The notes beneath the pieces were generated by a model. The model worked only from the letters and a program-made list of their open reading frames with translations. It was not told where the DNA came from and did no database searches. Positions 8,728 to 18,138 of a stretch of 64,000 nucleotides of DNA are shown here, piece after piece. Positions within the stretch are counted from its first letter, which is position 1; every line of letters starts with the position of its first letter. The stretch is from Williamsia muralis (GTDB lineage Bacteria > Actinomycetota > Actinomycetes > Mycobacteriales > Mycobacteriaceae): NCBI RefSeq assembly GCF_002735905.1, contig NZ_PEBD01000004.1, positions 682,001-746,000 of the forward strand. Direction: 5' to 3'. A program made the translations under genes and the position numbers.

Positions 8728-9768
8728 TCAGGTGTTGCCACTGCTCCGGACACCGAGCAGAACATCTTCCCAGGTCGGCACGGCGGGTTTGCGGCTGTTG
8801 CGAGCACGCTTACGCGGCGCGGGTGGCTGCTGCTCGGCCGCGGGGGTCTCCGGGGCGTCGTCGTGGTCGTGGTGGTCGTCATGATCGTCGGTGCTGGTCG
8901 GCGCGGGCTCGGTCACGGTCGGCTCGCTGTCGACCTGCTGCGCGGGCACGGGTTCGGCCCGCCTCGCCGGTATGCGCCGGGCCGTCTGGGCGCCGGTCAG
9001 AGAGTCGGCGTCCACGGTCACGGCTTCGGTTCCGTCGGACTTCACGGTCAGACGTGCGGGCCGTGAGACGGGTGTCACCTGTGCCGCTGGGGGAGGTGTG
9101 TAGTCGAACGCGAGCTCGGGGTGGTCGTAGTCGTAGGTGTTGTCCTCCGAGACCGGCGCGACGGCGATCACGCTCCGCAGCGGCCGGCTCATGTCCGGAT
9201 CGGTCAGCTCGTCCGCCACTTCGTCGATGGCCTCGACCGTGCCCGAGTTGGAACCCGGAACGTAACGCCAATGTGCACGGTTCACCGATCGGCCGACGCG
9301 CCAGCTCACCTGGACAACCCAGCGGTTGTCGTCGCCCTTCCAGGCGTCCCACTCGGTGTCGTCCGGGTTGTGCCCGCGAGCTCCGAGTGCGGCGGCGACC
9401 ACCTCCGCCAACGTGGACAGTGCCGGGCCGTCGTAGCGGAGCGGGTGAGCCTGCGCGGCGAGTTCGGTGGCACGTGCGCGCTCGAGCAGAACCGGATGCG
9501 CAAAACGCTCGACGCGGTCGATCGGCACGCCGGCAGCAGCGGCGACCTGAGCGACCGACGCCCCGGAGCGGATGCGCGACTGGATCTCTCGCGGACGAAG
9601 CGTGCTCTCCATCTCGATCTCGATCTGACCCATCCGGGTCAGATCGCCGCGAGCGGCGGCGCGCAAGGTGTCGTCGGCGGGGATGCGGAACTTCTCGCTC
9701 GACTCGGTGTCCTGCAGGATCACCTTTTTGCCGTCCGGCTCCAGGCCGATGACTCGAAGCTCACGCAT
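8728..9768 (-). CDS. sepH: Septation protein SepH
   Basis: A 346-residue SepH homologue (DUF3071) starting MRELRVIGLEPDGKKV at 9768, with AAGGAGGAG just upstream. The N-terminal domain (residues ~1-100) contains the helix-turn-helix-like segment SGASVAQVAAAAGVPIDRVERF. A disordered Pro/Ala/Asp/His-rich linker follows. The C-terminus carries the conserved PTWEDVLLGVRSS motif. SepH binds FtsZ and promotes its assembly at division sites in Actinobacteria. The linker has an unusual His/Asp run, DDHDDHHDHDD. Its place next to serC matches mycobacterial gene order. Confidence 0.93.
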   Translation of the reverse strand: MRELRVIGLEPDGKKVILQDTESSEKFRIPADDTLRAAARGDLTRMGQIEIEMESTLRPREIQSRIRSGASVAQVAAAAGVPIDRVERFAHPVLLERARATELAAQAHPLRYDGPALSTLAEVVAAALGARGHNPDDTEWDAWKGDDNRWVVQVSWRVGRSVNRAHWRYVPGSNSGTVEAIDEVADELTDPDMSRPLRSVIAVAPVSEDNTYDYDHPELAFDYTPPPAAQVTPVSRPARLTVKSDGTEAVTVDADSLTGAQTARRIPARRAEPVPAQQVDSEPTVTEPAPTSTDDHDDHHDHDDAPETPAAEQQPPAPRKRARNSRKPAVPTWEDVLLGVRSSGNT

Positions 9769-9915
9769 CTGCTCCTCCTTCACGTCAGGGAGCCAGCCTT
9801 ACACTTGCGTCGGTCTGCATTAGCGACAGCGTAATGCAGATTCAGCAGATCGCATGCTGTGACACGCCCGAAAAATCCCAGCTCAGCGGGGGTGTGTTGA
9901 GTGGTGGTTTGGCCT

Positions 9916-11058
<1,143 letters not shown>

Positions 11059-11083
11059 CTAGAGACCGCCCCCGAACCCGATG

Positions 11084-11136
11084 ATGGTGGGTTTTGGCGA
11101 GCGCGACCTGGGGATTTGTTCGCCCGAACCCACCAT
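11084..11136. terminator. Imperfect hairpin between citA and serC
   Basis: Ten-base perfect arms (ATGGTGGGTT at 11084-11093 and its complement at 11127-11136) enclose an inner GGCGA/TCGCC pair. The structure lies directly after the citA stop on the minus strand. It could terminate citA before serC. Confidence 0.45.
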
Positions 11137-11143
11137 TTCCGGG

Positions 11144-12268
11144 TCAGCCGGCGATGGTGGCCCAGCCTTCGACGTCTTCCGGGCGGCGGGGTGCAGCGCC
11201 CACATACAGCGCGGCAGGACGGACGAGTTTGCCCAGACGCTTCTGTTCGAGGATGTGTGCGCACCAACCGGCGGTGCGCCCGCAGGTGAACATGGCGGGC
11301 ATCATGTGCGGCGGCACCTCGGCGAAGTCGAGGATGACCGCGGCCCAGAACTCCACGTTGGTCTCGATGGCGCGGTCGGGGCGCCGTTCGCGTAGTTCTG
11401 TCAGGGCGGCCTGCTCGAGCGCGGCAGCAACCTCATAGCGCGGGGCGTTGAGTTCCTGGGCCGTGCGGCGCAGGACCCGGGCCCGGGGATCTTCGGCGCG
11501 GTAGACGCGATGACCGAAACCCATCAGCTTTTCTTTGCGGTCGAGGATGCCCTTGACCAGGCCGCGGGGGTCGTCGGTGCGCTCGACCTCTTCGATCATC
11601 GGCAGCACGCGGGCCGGTGCGCCCCCGTGCAGCGGGCCGGACATCGCACCGATGGCACCCGACAGCGACGCCGCGACGTCGGCGCCCGTGGAGGCGATGA
11701 CGCGGGCGGTGAACGTGGAGGCGTTCATGCCGTGTTCGGCGGCGCTGACCCAGTAGGCATCGATGGCGCGGATGTGCGCGGGGTCCGGCTCACCCTTCCA
11801 GCGGGTCATGAAACGTGCTGTGACGGTGTCGCATTCGTCGATCACGTCCTGCGGCACGGCGGGACGATGGATGCCGCGTGCCGACTGGGCGACGTACGAC
11901 AGCGCCATCACCGAGGCGCGGGCGAGGTTGTTGCGTGCGGTGGACTCGTCGATGTCGAGCAGCGGCTTGTAGCCCCAGATCGGAGCAAGCATGGCCAGCC
12001 CGGCCTGCACGTCGACGCGGACGTCGCCGGTGTGGATGGGCAGCGGGAAGGGCTCGGCCGGGGGGAGGCCGTCGCCGAACTTCCCGTCGACCAGCAGCGC
12101 CCAGACATCAGAGAAGGTCACGTTGTTCTCGACCAGGTCTTCGATGTCGACCCCGCGGTATCGGAGGTTTCCGCCGTTCTTGTCCGGCTCGGCGATCTCG
12201 GTGGTGAAGGCGGTGACGCCCTCGAGACCTTCGACGAATCCCTCCGGTACCTGCACATTGACTGCCAT
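11144..12268 (-). CDS. citA: Citrate synthase 2
   Basis: A 374-residue citrate synthase (or methylcitrate synthase-like paralogue) starting [11 protein letters not shown] at 12268, with GAGGAG upstream. Catalytic segments are present: [12 protein letters not shown] (His), [15 protein letters not shown] (His) and the [15 protein letters not shown] region holding the Asp. It is the short type corresponding to mycobacterial CitA. A second, longer citrate synthase (gltA2) lies 10 kb away. It is divergent from pdxH, with 138 nt between. The reaction is condensation of acetyl-CoA with oxaloacetate; a preference for other acyl-CoAs cannot be excluded. Confidence 0.92.
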   Translation of the reverse strand: MAVNVQVPEGFVEGLEGVTAFTTEIAEPDKNGGNLRYRGVDIEDLVENNVTFSDVWALLVDGKFGDGLPPAEPFPLPIHTGDVRVDVQAGLAMLAPIWGYKPLLDIDESTARNNLARASVMALSYVAQSARGIHRPAVPQDVIDECDTVTARFMTRWKGEPDPAHIRAIDAYWVSAAEHGMNASTFTARVIASTGADVAASLSGAIGAMSGPLHGGAPARVLPMIEEVERTDDPRGLVKGILDRKEKLMGFGHRVYRAEDPRARVLRRTAQELNAPRYEVAAALEQAALTELRERRPDRAIETNVEFWAAVILDFAEVPPHMMPAMFTCGRTAGWCAHILEQKRLGKLVRPAALYVGAAPRRPEDVEGWATIAG

Positions 12269-12406
12269 CGATCGCACTCCTCGCGGTTCGAGCTGCACAC
12301 TGCGGCCGCGCTGTCACCCGCGGTCTCGGGGCACCGACTGCCGTACTTGCCTAGGACTGTAGTAGCCCGTTCCAGCCGCGGTTACCCGGGAGTAGCGTTA
12401 TTCGTC

Positions 12407-13114
12407 GTGACGAACGAACCGGTGGATCTGTCGAGTATGCGGGTGGCCTATTCGGCATCGGGCGGTGACGACGCGGCGGGTGCGGATGGGGTGCGCGGCA
12501 ACCTCGACCCGAGCTGGCTCGCAGGGGATCCGCCGTGGCTGGCCCTGTTCGGTCAATGGCTGCGCGAAGCAATCGATGCCGCGATCGCCGAACCCAACGC
12601 GATGGTTCTCGGCACGGTTGATGCCGACGGCCATCCGTCCACCCGCACGGTGCTGTGCAAGGGGGCCGATGCTGACGGCGTGGTGTTCTTCACCGGCTAC
12701 GACTCCGACAAGGCAAACCATCTGGCGTCCACTCCGTATGCCTCGGTCACCTTCCCGTGGATCGGGATGGAGCGGCAGGTGCATTTTCGAGGGCCCGTCA
12801 GCAAGGTGCCCGCCGAGGCCACCGAAAACTACTGGGTCAGGCGGCCGCGTGGTTCTCAGCTCAGTGCCTACGCGTCCGAACAGTCGGCACCCATCGAGTC
12901 ACGCCAGGCGCTCGAGGAGCGTGCGGCGGCGATCGCGGACCAGTTCGGTGGCGCGGACGGGGATCAACCGGTTCCGGTGCCGCCACGCTGGGGTGGCTAC
13001 CGCCTGACGCCGACCGAGGTGGAGTTCTGGCAGGGCCGGGCCAACAGGTTGCACAACCGGGTTAGGTGCACGCTCGTCGACGGCCGGTGGCGCAGTGTGA
13101 GATTGCAGCCGTGA
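12407..13114 (+). CDS. pdxH: Pyridoxamine 5'-phosphate oxidase
   Basis: A 235-residue FMN enzyme that oxidises pyridoxine or pyridoxamine phosphate to PLP. Family segments appear in order: [49 protein letters not shown] and the C-terminal [16 protein letters not shown] with RLHNR. I chose GTG 12407, because TAGCGT lies eight bases before it and suggests a leaderless transcript. Frames open far upstream only mirror citA. Its closeness to serC and other PLP-related functions may reflect cofactor supply. Confidence 0.93.
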   Translation: MTNEPVDLSSMRVAYSASGGDDAAGADGVRGNLDPSWLAGDPPWLALFGQWLREAIDAAIAEPNAMVLGTVDADGHPSTRTVLCKGADADGVVFFTGYDSDKANHLASTPYASVTFPWIGMERQVHFRGPVSKVPAEATENYWVRRPRGSQLSAYASEQSAPIESRQALEERAAAIADQFGGADGDQPVPVPPRWGGYRLTPTEVEFWQGRANRLHNRVRCTLVDGRWRSVRLQP

Positions 13115-13172
13115 CACCGACCACGCTCATCCGGCCGGTCCTGCCGGGTTCGGGTTCCGGGGTACGGACGAG

Positions 13173-14438
13173 GTGACGCGCCGGTTCCTCGCCGACACCA
13201 CCCCGCTGCAACACCCTGATTTCCGACGCCTGTGGTGGGCGAACATCGTCACGGTCATCGGTGCGCAACTGACGGTGGTGGCGGTTCCCGCACAGATCTA
13301 TCAACTCACCGGCAGTTCGGCCTACGTGGGACTGACCGGATTGTTCGGCCTTGTCCCGCTGGTGATCTTCGGCCTCTGGGGCGGGGCGGTTGCCGATGTG
13401 ATGGACCGGCGAATCCTGTTGATCATCACGACCTTCGGGTTGATCGCGACCAGCGCTCTGTTCTTCGTGCAGTCGGCGCTGGGCTTCGGCAACGTGTGGT
13501 TCATCCTCGTGGTGTTCGCGGTACAGCAGGCCTTTTTTGCGGTCAATCAGCCGACGCGGTCGGCGATCCTGCCCAAGCTGATGTCGAAAACCGAACTGCC
13601 CGCAGCCAATTCGCTGAACATGACGGTGATGCAGGCCGGCGGGATCGCCGGCCCGCTGGTGGGTGGGGCGCTCATCCCGATCCTGGGTTATTCCGTGCTG
13701 TACCTGGTGGACACGTTGTTCCTGTTCGCCACGATCTGGGCGGTGATCCGGTTGCCGTCGCTGCGACCGGAGGGACCGGACAAACGGGGCACGCCGGGCT
13801 TGAAGTCGGTGATCGAGGGATTCCGCTATCTCGGCGGTCACAAAGTCTTGATGATGTCGTTCCTGGTGGACCTGATCGCGATGATCTTCGGCATGCCCAG
13901 GGCGCTGTTCCCGCAGATGGCGCACGAGAGTTTCGGCGGACCAGACGGTGGTGGTGTGGCCTTTGCGCTCTTGTTCTCGGCCATCGCCGCGGGTGCGGTG
14001 ATCGGGGGAGTGTTCTCCGGCTGGGTCTCGCGAGTGCAGCGTCAGGGGTACGCGGTGATCATCTGCATCCTCATCTGGGGTGTGGCGATCACCGGGGTGG
14101 GGATCTGCGTCGGTTTCGCCTCGGGGTCGGCGTTACCGATGCTCCCGATCGCGGTGGCATTACTCATGATCGGCGGCGCTGCCGACATGGCGTCGGCCGC
14201 GTTCCGGATGTCGATGCTGCAGGCGGCCGCGAATGACGATGTGCGAGGGCGCCTTCAAGGCGTCTTCATCGTTGTCGTCGCGGGCGGGCCGCGCATTGCC
14301 GACGTCGCACATGGCGCCGCGGCCGCATCGGTCGGCACCGCGGTCGCCACCGCAGGCGGCGGGATCCTCGTCGTGATCGGAACAGTCCTCGCTGCCCTCG
14401 CCGTCCCCGCCTTTGTCCGCTACCGCATCTCCCGGTGA
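13173..14438 (+). CDS. MFS exporter, EntS-like
   Basis: A 421-residue membrane protein with about twelve hydrophobic segments. The MFS motif A region, GGAVADVMDRR, lies between helices 2 and 3. The N-terminus TTPLQHPDFRRLWWANIVTVIGAQ and the central NQPTRSAILPKLM are typical of the MFS_3/enterobactin-exporter group. It may export a siderophore or drug, but no siderophore genes are nearby. The GTG start at 13173 lacks a well-spaced Shine-Dalgarno sequence. It ends at a hairpin shared with the convergent AarF gene. Confidence 0.88.
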   Translation: MTRRFLADTTPLQHPDFRRLWWANIVTVIGAQLTVVAVPAQIYQLTGSSAYVGLTGLFGLVPLVIFGLWGGAVADVMDRRILLIITTFGLIATSALFFVQSALGFGNVWFILVVFAVQQAFFAVNQPTRSAILPKLMSKTELPAANSLNMTVMQAGGIAGPLVGGALIPILGYSVLYLVDTLFLFATIWAVIRLPSLRPEGPDKRGTPGLKSVIEGFRYLGGHKVLMMSFLVDLIAMIFGMPRALFPQMAHESFGGPDGGGVAFALLFSAIAAGAVIGGVFSGWVSRVQRQGYAVIICILIWGVAITGVGICVGFASGSALPMLPIAVALLMIGGAADMASAAFRMSMLQAAANDDVRGRLQGVFIVVVAGGPRIADVAHGAAAASVGTAVATAGGGILVVIGTVLAALAVPAFVRYRISR

Positions 14439-14460
14439 TGTGGCCTTCTGGCGGATGCGA

Positions 14461-14481
14461 CCTGGCGTTTTGATCGCCAGG
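14461..14481. terminator. Bidirectional hairpin between MFS and AarF genes
   Basis: CCTGGCG (14461-14467) pairs with CGCCAGG (14475-14481) around a TTTTGAT loop. It sits in the 51-nt gap between two convergent stops. Confidence 0.45.
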
Positions 14482-14489
14482 ACCGCACA

Positions 14490-15833
14490 CTATCGGGCGG
14501 AGGTGCGGGTGCGGCTGGGGGCCGAATCCTTCAGCAGGCCTGCGGTGTATCCGACAACCTGGGGGTCGGCCATCGCCTTCCATCGCGGGGCGAGCAGCTT
14601 CATGTAGCGCTCCACGTAGAGCAACTGCTTGCCGACGAGTACCAGCTCACGGGGGAGCCGGGCGTCGTAGTTCTTGGCGAGGTTCGCGAGTTGGCGGCCC
14701 AGGTCGGCGTACGCCATGTTCCCCAGTTCGGTCCCGCCGATGGGGGCGGCGACGCGTCGCAGGTCCTTGGCGGTCTCGCGAACCGAACCCGGTTTCCCGA
14801 AGGTTCCGAGCGCGGCGAGGGCCTGACCGGCGGCCTCGTAGTTGCTGCGCATCAGGTTTCCGAGCAGTTCACGGACAATCATCCGGGTGTTGTCGTCGAA
14901 GCGGCCGACGATGCCCCAGTCCAGGAACACGATGCGCCCGTGGGCGTCGACGAGAACGTTCCCGGCATGCAGATCGCCGTGGAAGATCCCGTCGGTGAAG
15001 GCCGACTCGAGCAACGACATCAGCAGCGTCTTGACGATCTCGGTGCCGTCGTGACCCGCGCGGCGGATGGCTTTGACGTCGTCGATGCGAATGGCGTCCA
15101 CGCGCTCGAGGGTGAGCACCCGCTCGGTGGTGTGGTCCCAGTACACCTTCGGTACACGCACCTTGTCGGCGTACTTCGACCCCGAGATGGCCGCGGTCCA
15201 CTCCTCCATGGCGGCGGCTTCGGTGCGGAAGTCCAGCTCGGAATGGAGGTTGGCGGTGAAGTCCTCGATCACCGCTTTGGCGCTGAGCATCCGTCCGTAC
15301 GACGACAGTTCTACGAGCGCGGCGGTGCGCTGCAGGATCTGCAGGTCGGCGGCCAGCCGGGCCTTGATGCCCGGACGCTGGATCTTGACGACCACCGACT
15401 CTCCGGTCTTCAGCGTCGCGGTGTGGACCTGTGAGATGGACGCCGAAGCGATCGGCTCGGCGTCGAAGTCGTCGAACACCTCGTCGGGGTCGCGGCCGAG
15501 CTGACTGGTCAGCAGCGCACGAACCTGCTCGGGGTCGGCAGGGGGCACCCTGTCGAGCAGCGACCGGAACTCATCGGAGAGCACCTTGGGGAACACGCCT
15601 GGACTCGAGGCGATGAGCTGCCCGAGCTTGACGTAGGTCGGGCCCAGGGCGGCGAACGTGTTGCGTGTCTCGCCGGCTCCGATTGCGGCCGCGTCCTGCT
15701 TGTGGCGTACCCGGGTGGCGAAGCGCGCGCCTCCGCAGACGGCGTGCCAGGCGGTGGCGCCGATGCGCGCCGCCTCGGTGGTCAGCGGCACCTTCTGCAG
15801 TGTCGGTCGTGGCTCGGCTGTGGTGATGGTCAT
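14490..15833 (-). CDS. AarF/ABC1/UbiB kinase family protein
   Basis: A 447-residue protein-kinase-like ATPase of the ABC1/UbiB family, starting MTITTAEPRP at 15833 behind GCGGAGGACC. The family KxGQ motif is YVKLGQLIAS, and the Ala-rich loop is EPIASASISQVHTA. The invariant Lys lies in VVVKIQRPGI, the catalytic loop is HGDLHAGNVLVD and the metal site is FLDWG. Members support isoprenoid-quinone or lipid metabolism. Mycobacteriales use menaquinone, so the exact client is unclear. It may associate with the membrane, but there is no signal peptide. Confidence 0.9.
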   Translation of the reverse strand: MTITTAEPRPTLQKVPLTTEAARIGATAWHAVCGGARFATRVRHKQDAAAIGAGETRNTFAALGPTYVKLGQLIASSPGVFPKVLSDEFRSLLDRVPPADPEQVRALLTSQLGRDPDEVFDDFDAEPIASASISQVHTATLKTGESVVVKIQRPGIKARLAADLQILQRTAALVELSSYGRMLSAKAVIEDFTANLHSELDFRTEAAAMEEWTAAISGSKYADKVRVPKVYWDHTTERVLTLERVDAIRIDDVKAIRRAGHDGTEIVKTLLMSLLESAFTDGIFHGDLHAGNVLVDAHGRIVFLDWGIVGRFDDNTRMIVRELLGNLMRSNYEAAGQALAALGTFGKPGSVRETAKDLRRVAAPIGGTELGNMAYADLGRQLANLAKNYDARLPRELVLVGKQLLYVERYMKLLAPRWKAMADPQVVGYTAGLLKDSAPSRTRTSAR

Positions 15834-16133
15834 GGTCCTCCGCATGCGACTTGTCGCCGGGGCAGGCCGTCCCGGTTTTGGGGACGGCCGATGGTCGATG
15901 CTCCGCCGGACATGGTAGGGCATCTGGCCGTGAGCGCCAGTCGGCTTGTCTTGGGCGCTGCCCGGGCATGCCGCCCCGGTGCGGGACGGCGTGGGCGTGC
16001 GCTTTCGGTGCTGCAGGACTAGTCGAATCCCCAGGTGGCCGCGTTACGGTCGACCGGTGTGGTCTTGATGACACTGGTGGTCGTCATGACAACGGTGATC
16101 TTCAGCGCTGGGCCCGAAGCCCGGTCGAGTTCG
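15834..16133. other. Intergenic region with a leader hairpin
   Basis: About 300 bases upstream of the AarF gene, between two minus-strand genes. A perfect 9-bp hairpin (GGCCGTCCC at 15865-15873, complement at 15881-15889) lies roughly 30 bases before the AarF start and could fall in its leader. The remainder has no convincing ORF, although a short hydrophobic frame near 16062 on the plus strand was considered. No other feature is seen. Confidence 0.4.
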
Positions 16134-17159
16134 TCAGAGTGCGGTCTCGTTGGACTGCCAGGGCAGGTTCGCCCGTCGCGCCGCCGTCACCGGGCAGTAG
16201 TGCATCGGCTCGCCACGGACGGCTTCGGGAGGCAGATTGCGTACCGGGGTGTCCAGCAGTGGTGCTTCGGCGGGCACGGCCCCGGCCAGCCGGTCCCAGG
16301 CGTCGCGGCAGCGCGGATGTTTGCGGTAGCGCTCGGGCAACAAACGCATGAAGGTGTCGACGGCCTTGCCGAACCGGCGGAAACGGCGCTCGTCACGTTC
16401 TGACCACGTGAAGCCCATCATGTCGCGAACCGGCTGGTCGTACAGGCCCACCGTCAGCCACGTGAAGAACCGTTCGGTGGGCCGGACCATGTGCTTCCAC
16501 ACCGGTCGGGGCATCCACGACATCCACGGTGGCGGTGGCAGTTCGGAGATGTCCAGTACCGTGCGGACAGCGGGATGGTCTTGAAGGACGTTGCGGCACA
16601 TGTGATCCCAATACTCTCCGAACTCCTCGTAGGTATCCGGGCATGGCCGGGTGCTGACGCCGTACATCGCGTACCAGGTGCGTGACTCCTCGAACAGCTG
16701 ACGTTTCTCCGCTTCGGTGATCGGTGGTCCGAAGACCTCCGCGCACCGGATGTTTCCGTACCAGAAGGTGGCGTGCGCCCAGTAGAAGACGTCTGGATCG
16801 AGCGCGTGATAGCGGCTGCCGTCGGGCATCGCACCCTTGATCTCGCGGTGGTAGTCACGAACCTCGCGGCCGGTGTCCTCCGTGCCGTCGAACACCACCC
16901 CGATGATCGGATAGAGCGACCGCATCAACCGCTCCCAGCGTTCGCCGAAGAAGTCGGAGTGCTCCCACACTGCCGCACCGAGCTTTGGGTGCATGTTCTG
17001 CATCGAGCCGGACCACAGGCCGATGAGCATTCCGTGCCAGCCGCCGAAGAACTTCCAGGTCACCGAATCCGGACCGAGTAGCTGCGCCACGTCCGCCGGG
17101 GCCGGCGGATCAACGGGTGTGATCGGCTGAGAATCGCGGAGGTCGGTCACCGGAGACAT
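16134..17159 (-). CDS. DUF2236/MpaB-type oxygenase-like protein
   Basis: A 341-residue protein starting MSPVTDLRDSQ at 17159 with GAAGG upstream. The segments LGPDSVTWKFFGGWHGMLIGLWSG, DYHREIKG, YHALDPDVFYWAHATFW and the closing DRLAGAVP part fit the DUF2236 family. That family includes fungal MpaB and bacterial latex-clearing-type haem oxygenases; conserved His in DYHREI and WAHATF are candidate metal or haem ligands. Its substrate is unknown. Its promoter overlaps a perfect 9-bp palindrome, so it is probably repressor-controlled, but no intact regulator gene is adjacent. Confidence 0.8.
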   Translation of the reverse strand: MSPVTDLRDSQPITPVDPPAPADVAQLLGPDSVTWKFFGGWHGMLIGLWSGSMQNMHPKLGAAVWEHSDFFGERWERLMRSLYPIIGVVFDGTEDTGREVRDYHREIKGAMPDGSRYHALDPDVFYWAHATFWYGNIRCAEVFGPPITEAEKRQLFEESRTWYAMYGVSTRPCPDTYEEFGEYWDHMCRNVLQDHPAVRTVLDISELPPPPWMSWMPRPVWKHMVRPTERFFTWLTVGLYDQPVRDMMGFTWSERDERRFRRFGKAVDTFMRLLPERYRKHPRCRDAWDRLAGAVPAEAPLLDTPVRNLPPEAVRGEPMHYCPVTAARRANLPWQSNETAL

Positions 17160-17176
17160 CCTTCGTAGACGGCCAT

Positions 17177-17215
17177 TGAGACGGAACTCTAGATCCGTCT
17201 CAGTGGATGTGTCAA
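17177..17215 (-). promoter_or_regulatory. Promoter with overlapping operator for the DUF2236 gene
   Basis: On the minus strand a TTGACA -35 box (17215-17210) is followed after 18 bases by TAGAGT (17191-17186). A perfect inverted repeat, TGAGACGGA-N8-TCCGTCTCA (17177-17202), covers the -10 box completely. The arrangement is classic for TetR-type repression. The predicted leader is only about 20 nt and contains GAAGG before ATG 17159. Confidence 0.65.
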
Positions 17216-17627
17216 CCGTCACGACGACGATCGGCCCCGTCTCGACCGCCCAGCCCGCGCCATGGCACGGGTTAAGGAGCCGCCGGAAAGACTCGCTCAA
17301 CGGGTAGGAATACGGCGTGCAGAGTGCGCAAGTTGTCGCTGTCCGCGATTCGCGATGCCCGGCACTACGACCAGTCGCAGAACCACCTGTTCAAGTTGCT
17401 CAACCGCGGTTACACCGGCCTGCATGCCGGGAGATCGTGATAAAGGCGTCGCGGAATGTCAATTCGACTTCTATCGGATTGGGTCAACGACGTCGACGCG
17501 ACCTAGCGTGCGGTCGAGGCGATCACCCGCGACACCATCGGCGTGGCCGAATAACCGGTGGGCAACCTGCCGGCGGAGAAAGACGATGCAGGTCTGATCT
17601 GTGCAAACAGGCATTGTGCGTTATCGC
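17216..17627. other. Decayed region, no intact gene
   Basis: About 410 bases between the DUF2236 promoter and the small membrane gene. Plus-strand fragments look like remnants of coding sequence. One (about 17327-17439) reads [18 protein letters not shown], then [14 protein letters not shown], before a TGA. Another near 17515 reads ITRDTIGVAE before a TAA. They are in different frames with stops between and lack starts. I cannot name the parent genes. The stretch marks the boundary between core DNA and the accessory cassette. Confidence 0.4.
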
Positions 17628-17852
17628 TCATAGTGAATAGACCGCCAACCCGATGGCCGGTATCGCCACAGAAAGAGACACCCCGCAGCATAGTTGCGTG
17701 GTCGACGGCCTTGTGGAGTTAAGGCCGATCAGCGCCGCGAAGAAACACAACCACAGGAGCGGAAATACGAAGTAACCCGCCAGCGTCAGTCCAAGCCCCA
17801 CGGCCAGTCCGGGATGCGTCCATGGCCCGAAGAAGCGTTTATCCATGGGCAT
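17628..17852 (-). CDS. Small membrane protein 2 of the WXG cassette
   Basis: A 74-residue protein with two hydrophobic helices (about residues 15-43 and 53-73) joined by a short polar loop. It starts with MPMDKRFFGPW at 17852, inside the last codons of the preceding membrane gene (14-nt overlap), so translation is probably coupled. I do not recognise a family. As last gene after a possible secreted effector it could be an immunity or accessory membrane factor, but that is inference. Base composition is less GC-rich than the surrounding core genes. Confidence 0.6.
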   Translation of the reverse strand: MPMDKRFFGPWTHPGLAVGLGLTLAGYFVFPLLWLCFFAALIGLNSTRPSTTQLCCGVSLSVAIPAIGLAVYSL

Positions 17853-18138
17853 CGATCAGCCGGACAGCGCTGAACAACAAACCTGCGATCAAAATGCCGT
17901 GCCCGGTAGCGAGAATCAACGACATCCGCCGGCGGTGAATCGCGATCAACACCAGGGCGTCGAATGCAAGAAGGGCGGCGACTGCGAAGGCGGGGTTGGG
18001 CAGGCCGACTGAAGGGTCACCATCACGCGCCTGACGTTCCCATAGTCCGAATCCGCAACCGGTAACCAAGACCGTAATTGCTGTCGACAGGAGCCACGCG
18101 TGGTCGCGAACCCGAGAGATCCCGATGGGGTGCGGCAT
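17839..18138 (-). CDS. Small membrane protein 1 of the WXG cassette
   Basis: A 99-residue protein with about three hydrophobic segments (roughly 14-33, 46-66 and 71-94) and a basic loop, HRRRM, between the last two. Its ATG overlaps the stop of the effector-like gene as TGATG, and its end overlaps the next membrane gene. This tight coupling implies that the products are made together. No family is recognised. Membrane-located immunity to the upstream protein is one possibility; a chaperone or export role is another. Confidence 0.62.
   Translation of the reverse strand: MPHPIGISRVRDHAWLLSTAITVLVTGCGFGLWERQARDGDPSVGLPNPAFAVAALLAFDALVLIAIHRRRMSLILATGHGILIAGLLFSAVRLIDAHG

Noticed and set aside
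11510-12406. A long N-terminal extension of PdxH
   Set aside because: It lies antisense to citA, and the PdxH family begins near the GTG at 12407.
16021-16060. A tRNA T-arm-like stretch (TCGAATCCCC) near 16022
   Set aside because: No cloverleaf partner arms or acceptor stem can be formed around it.
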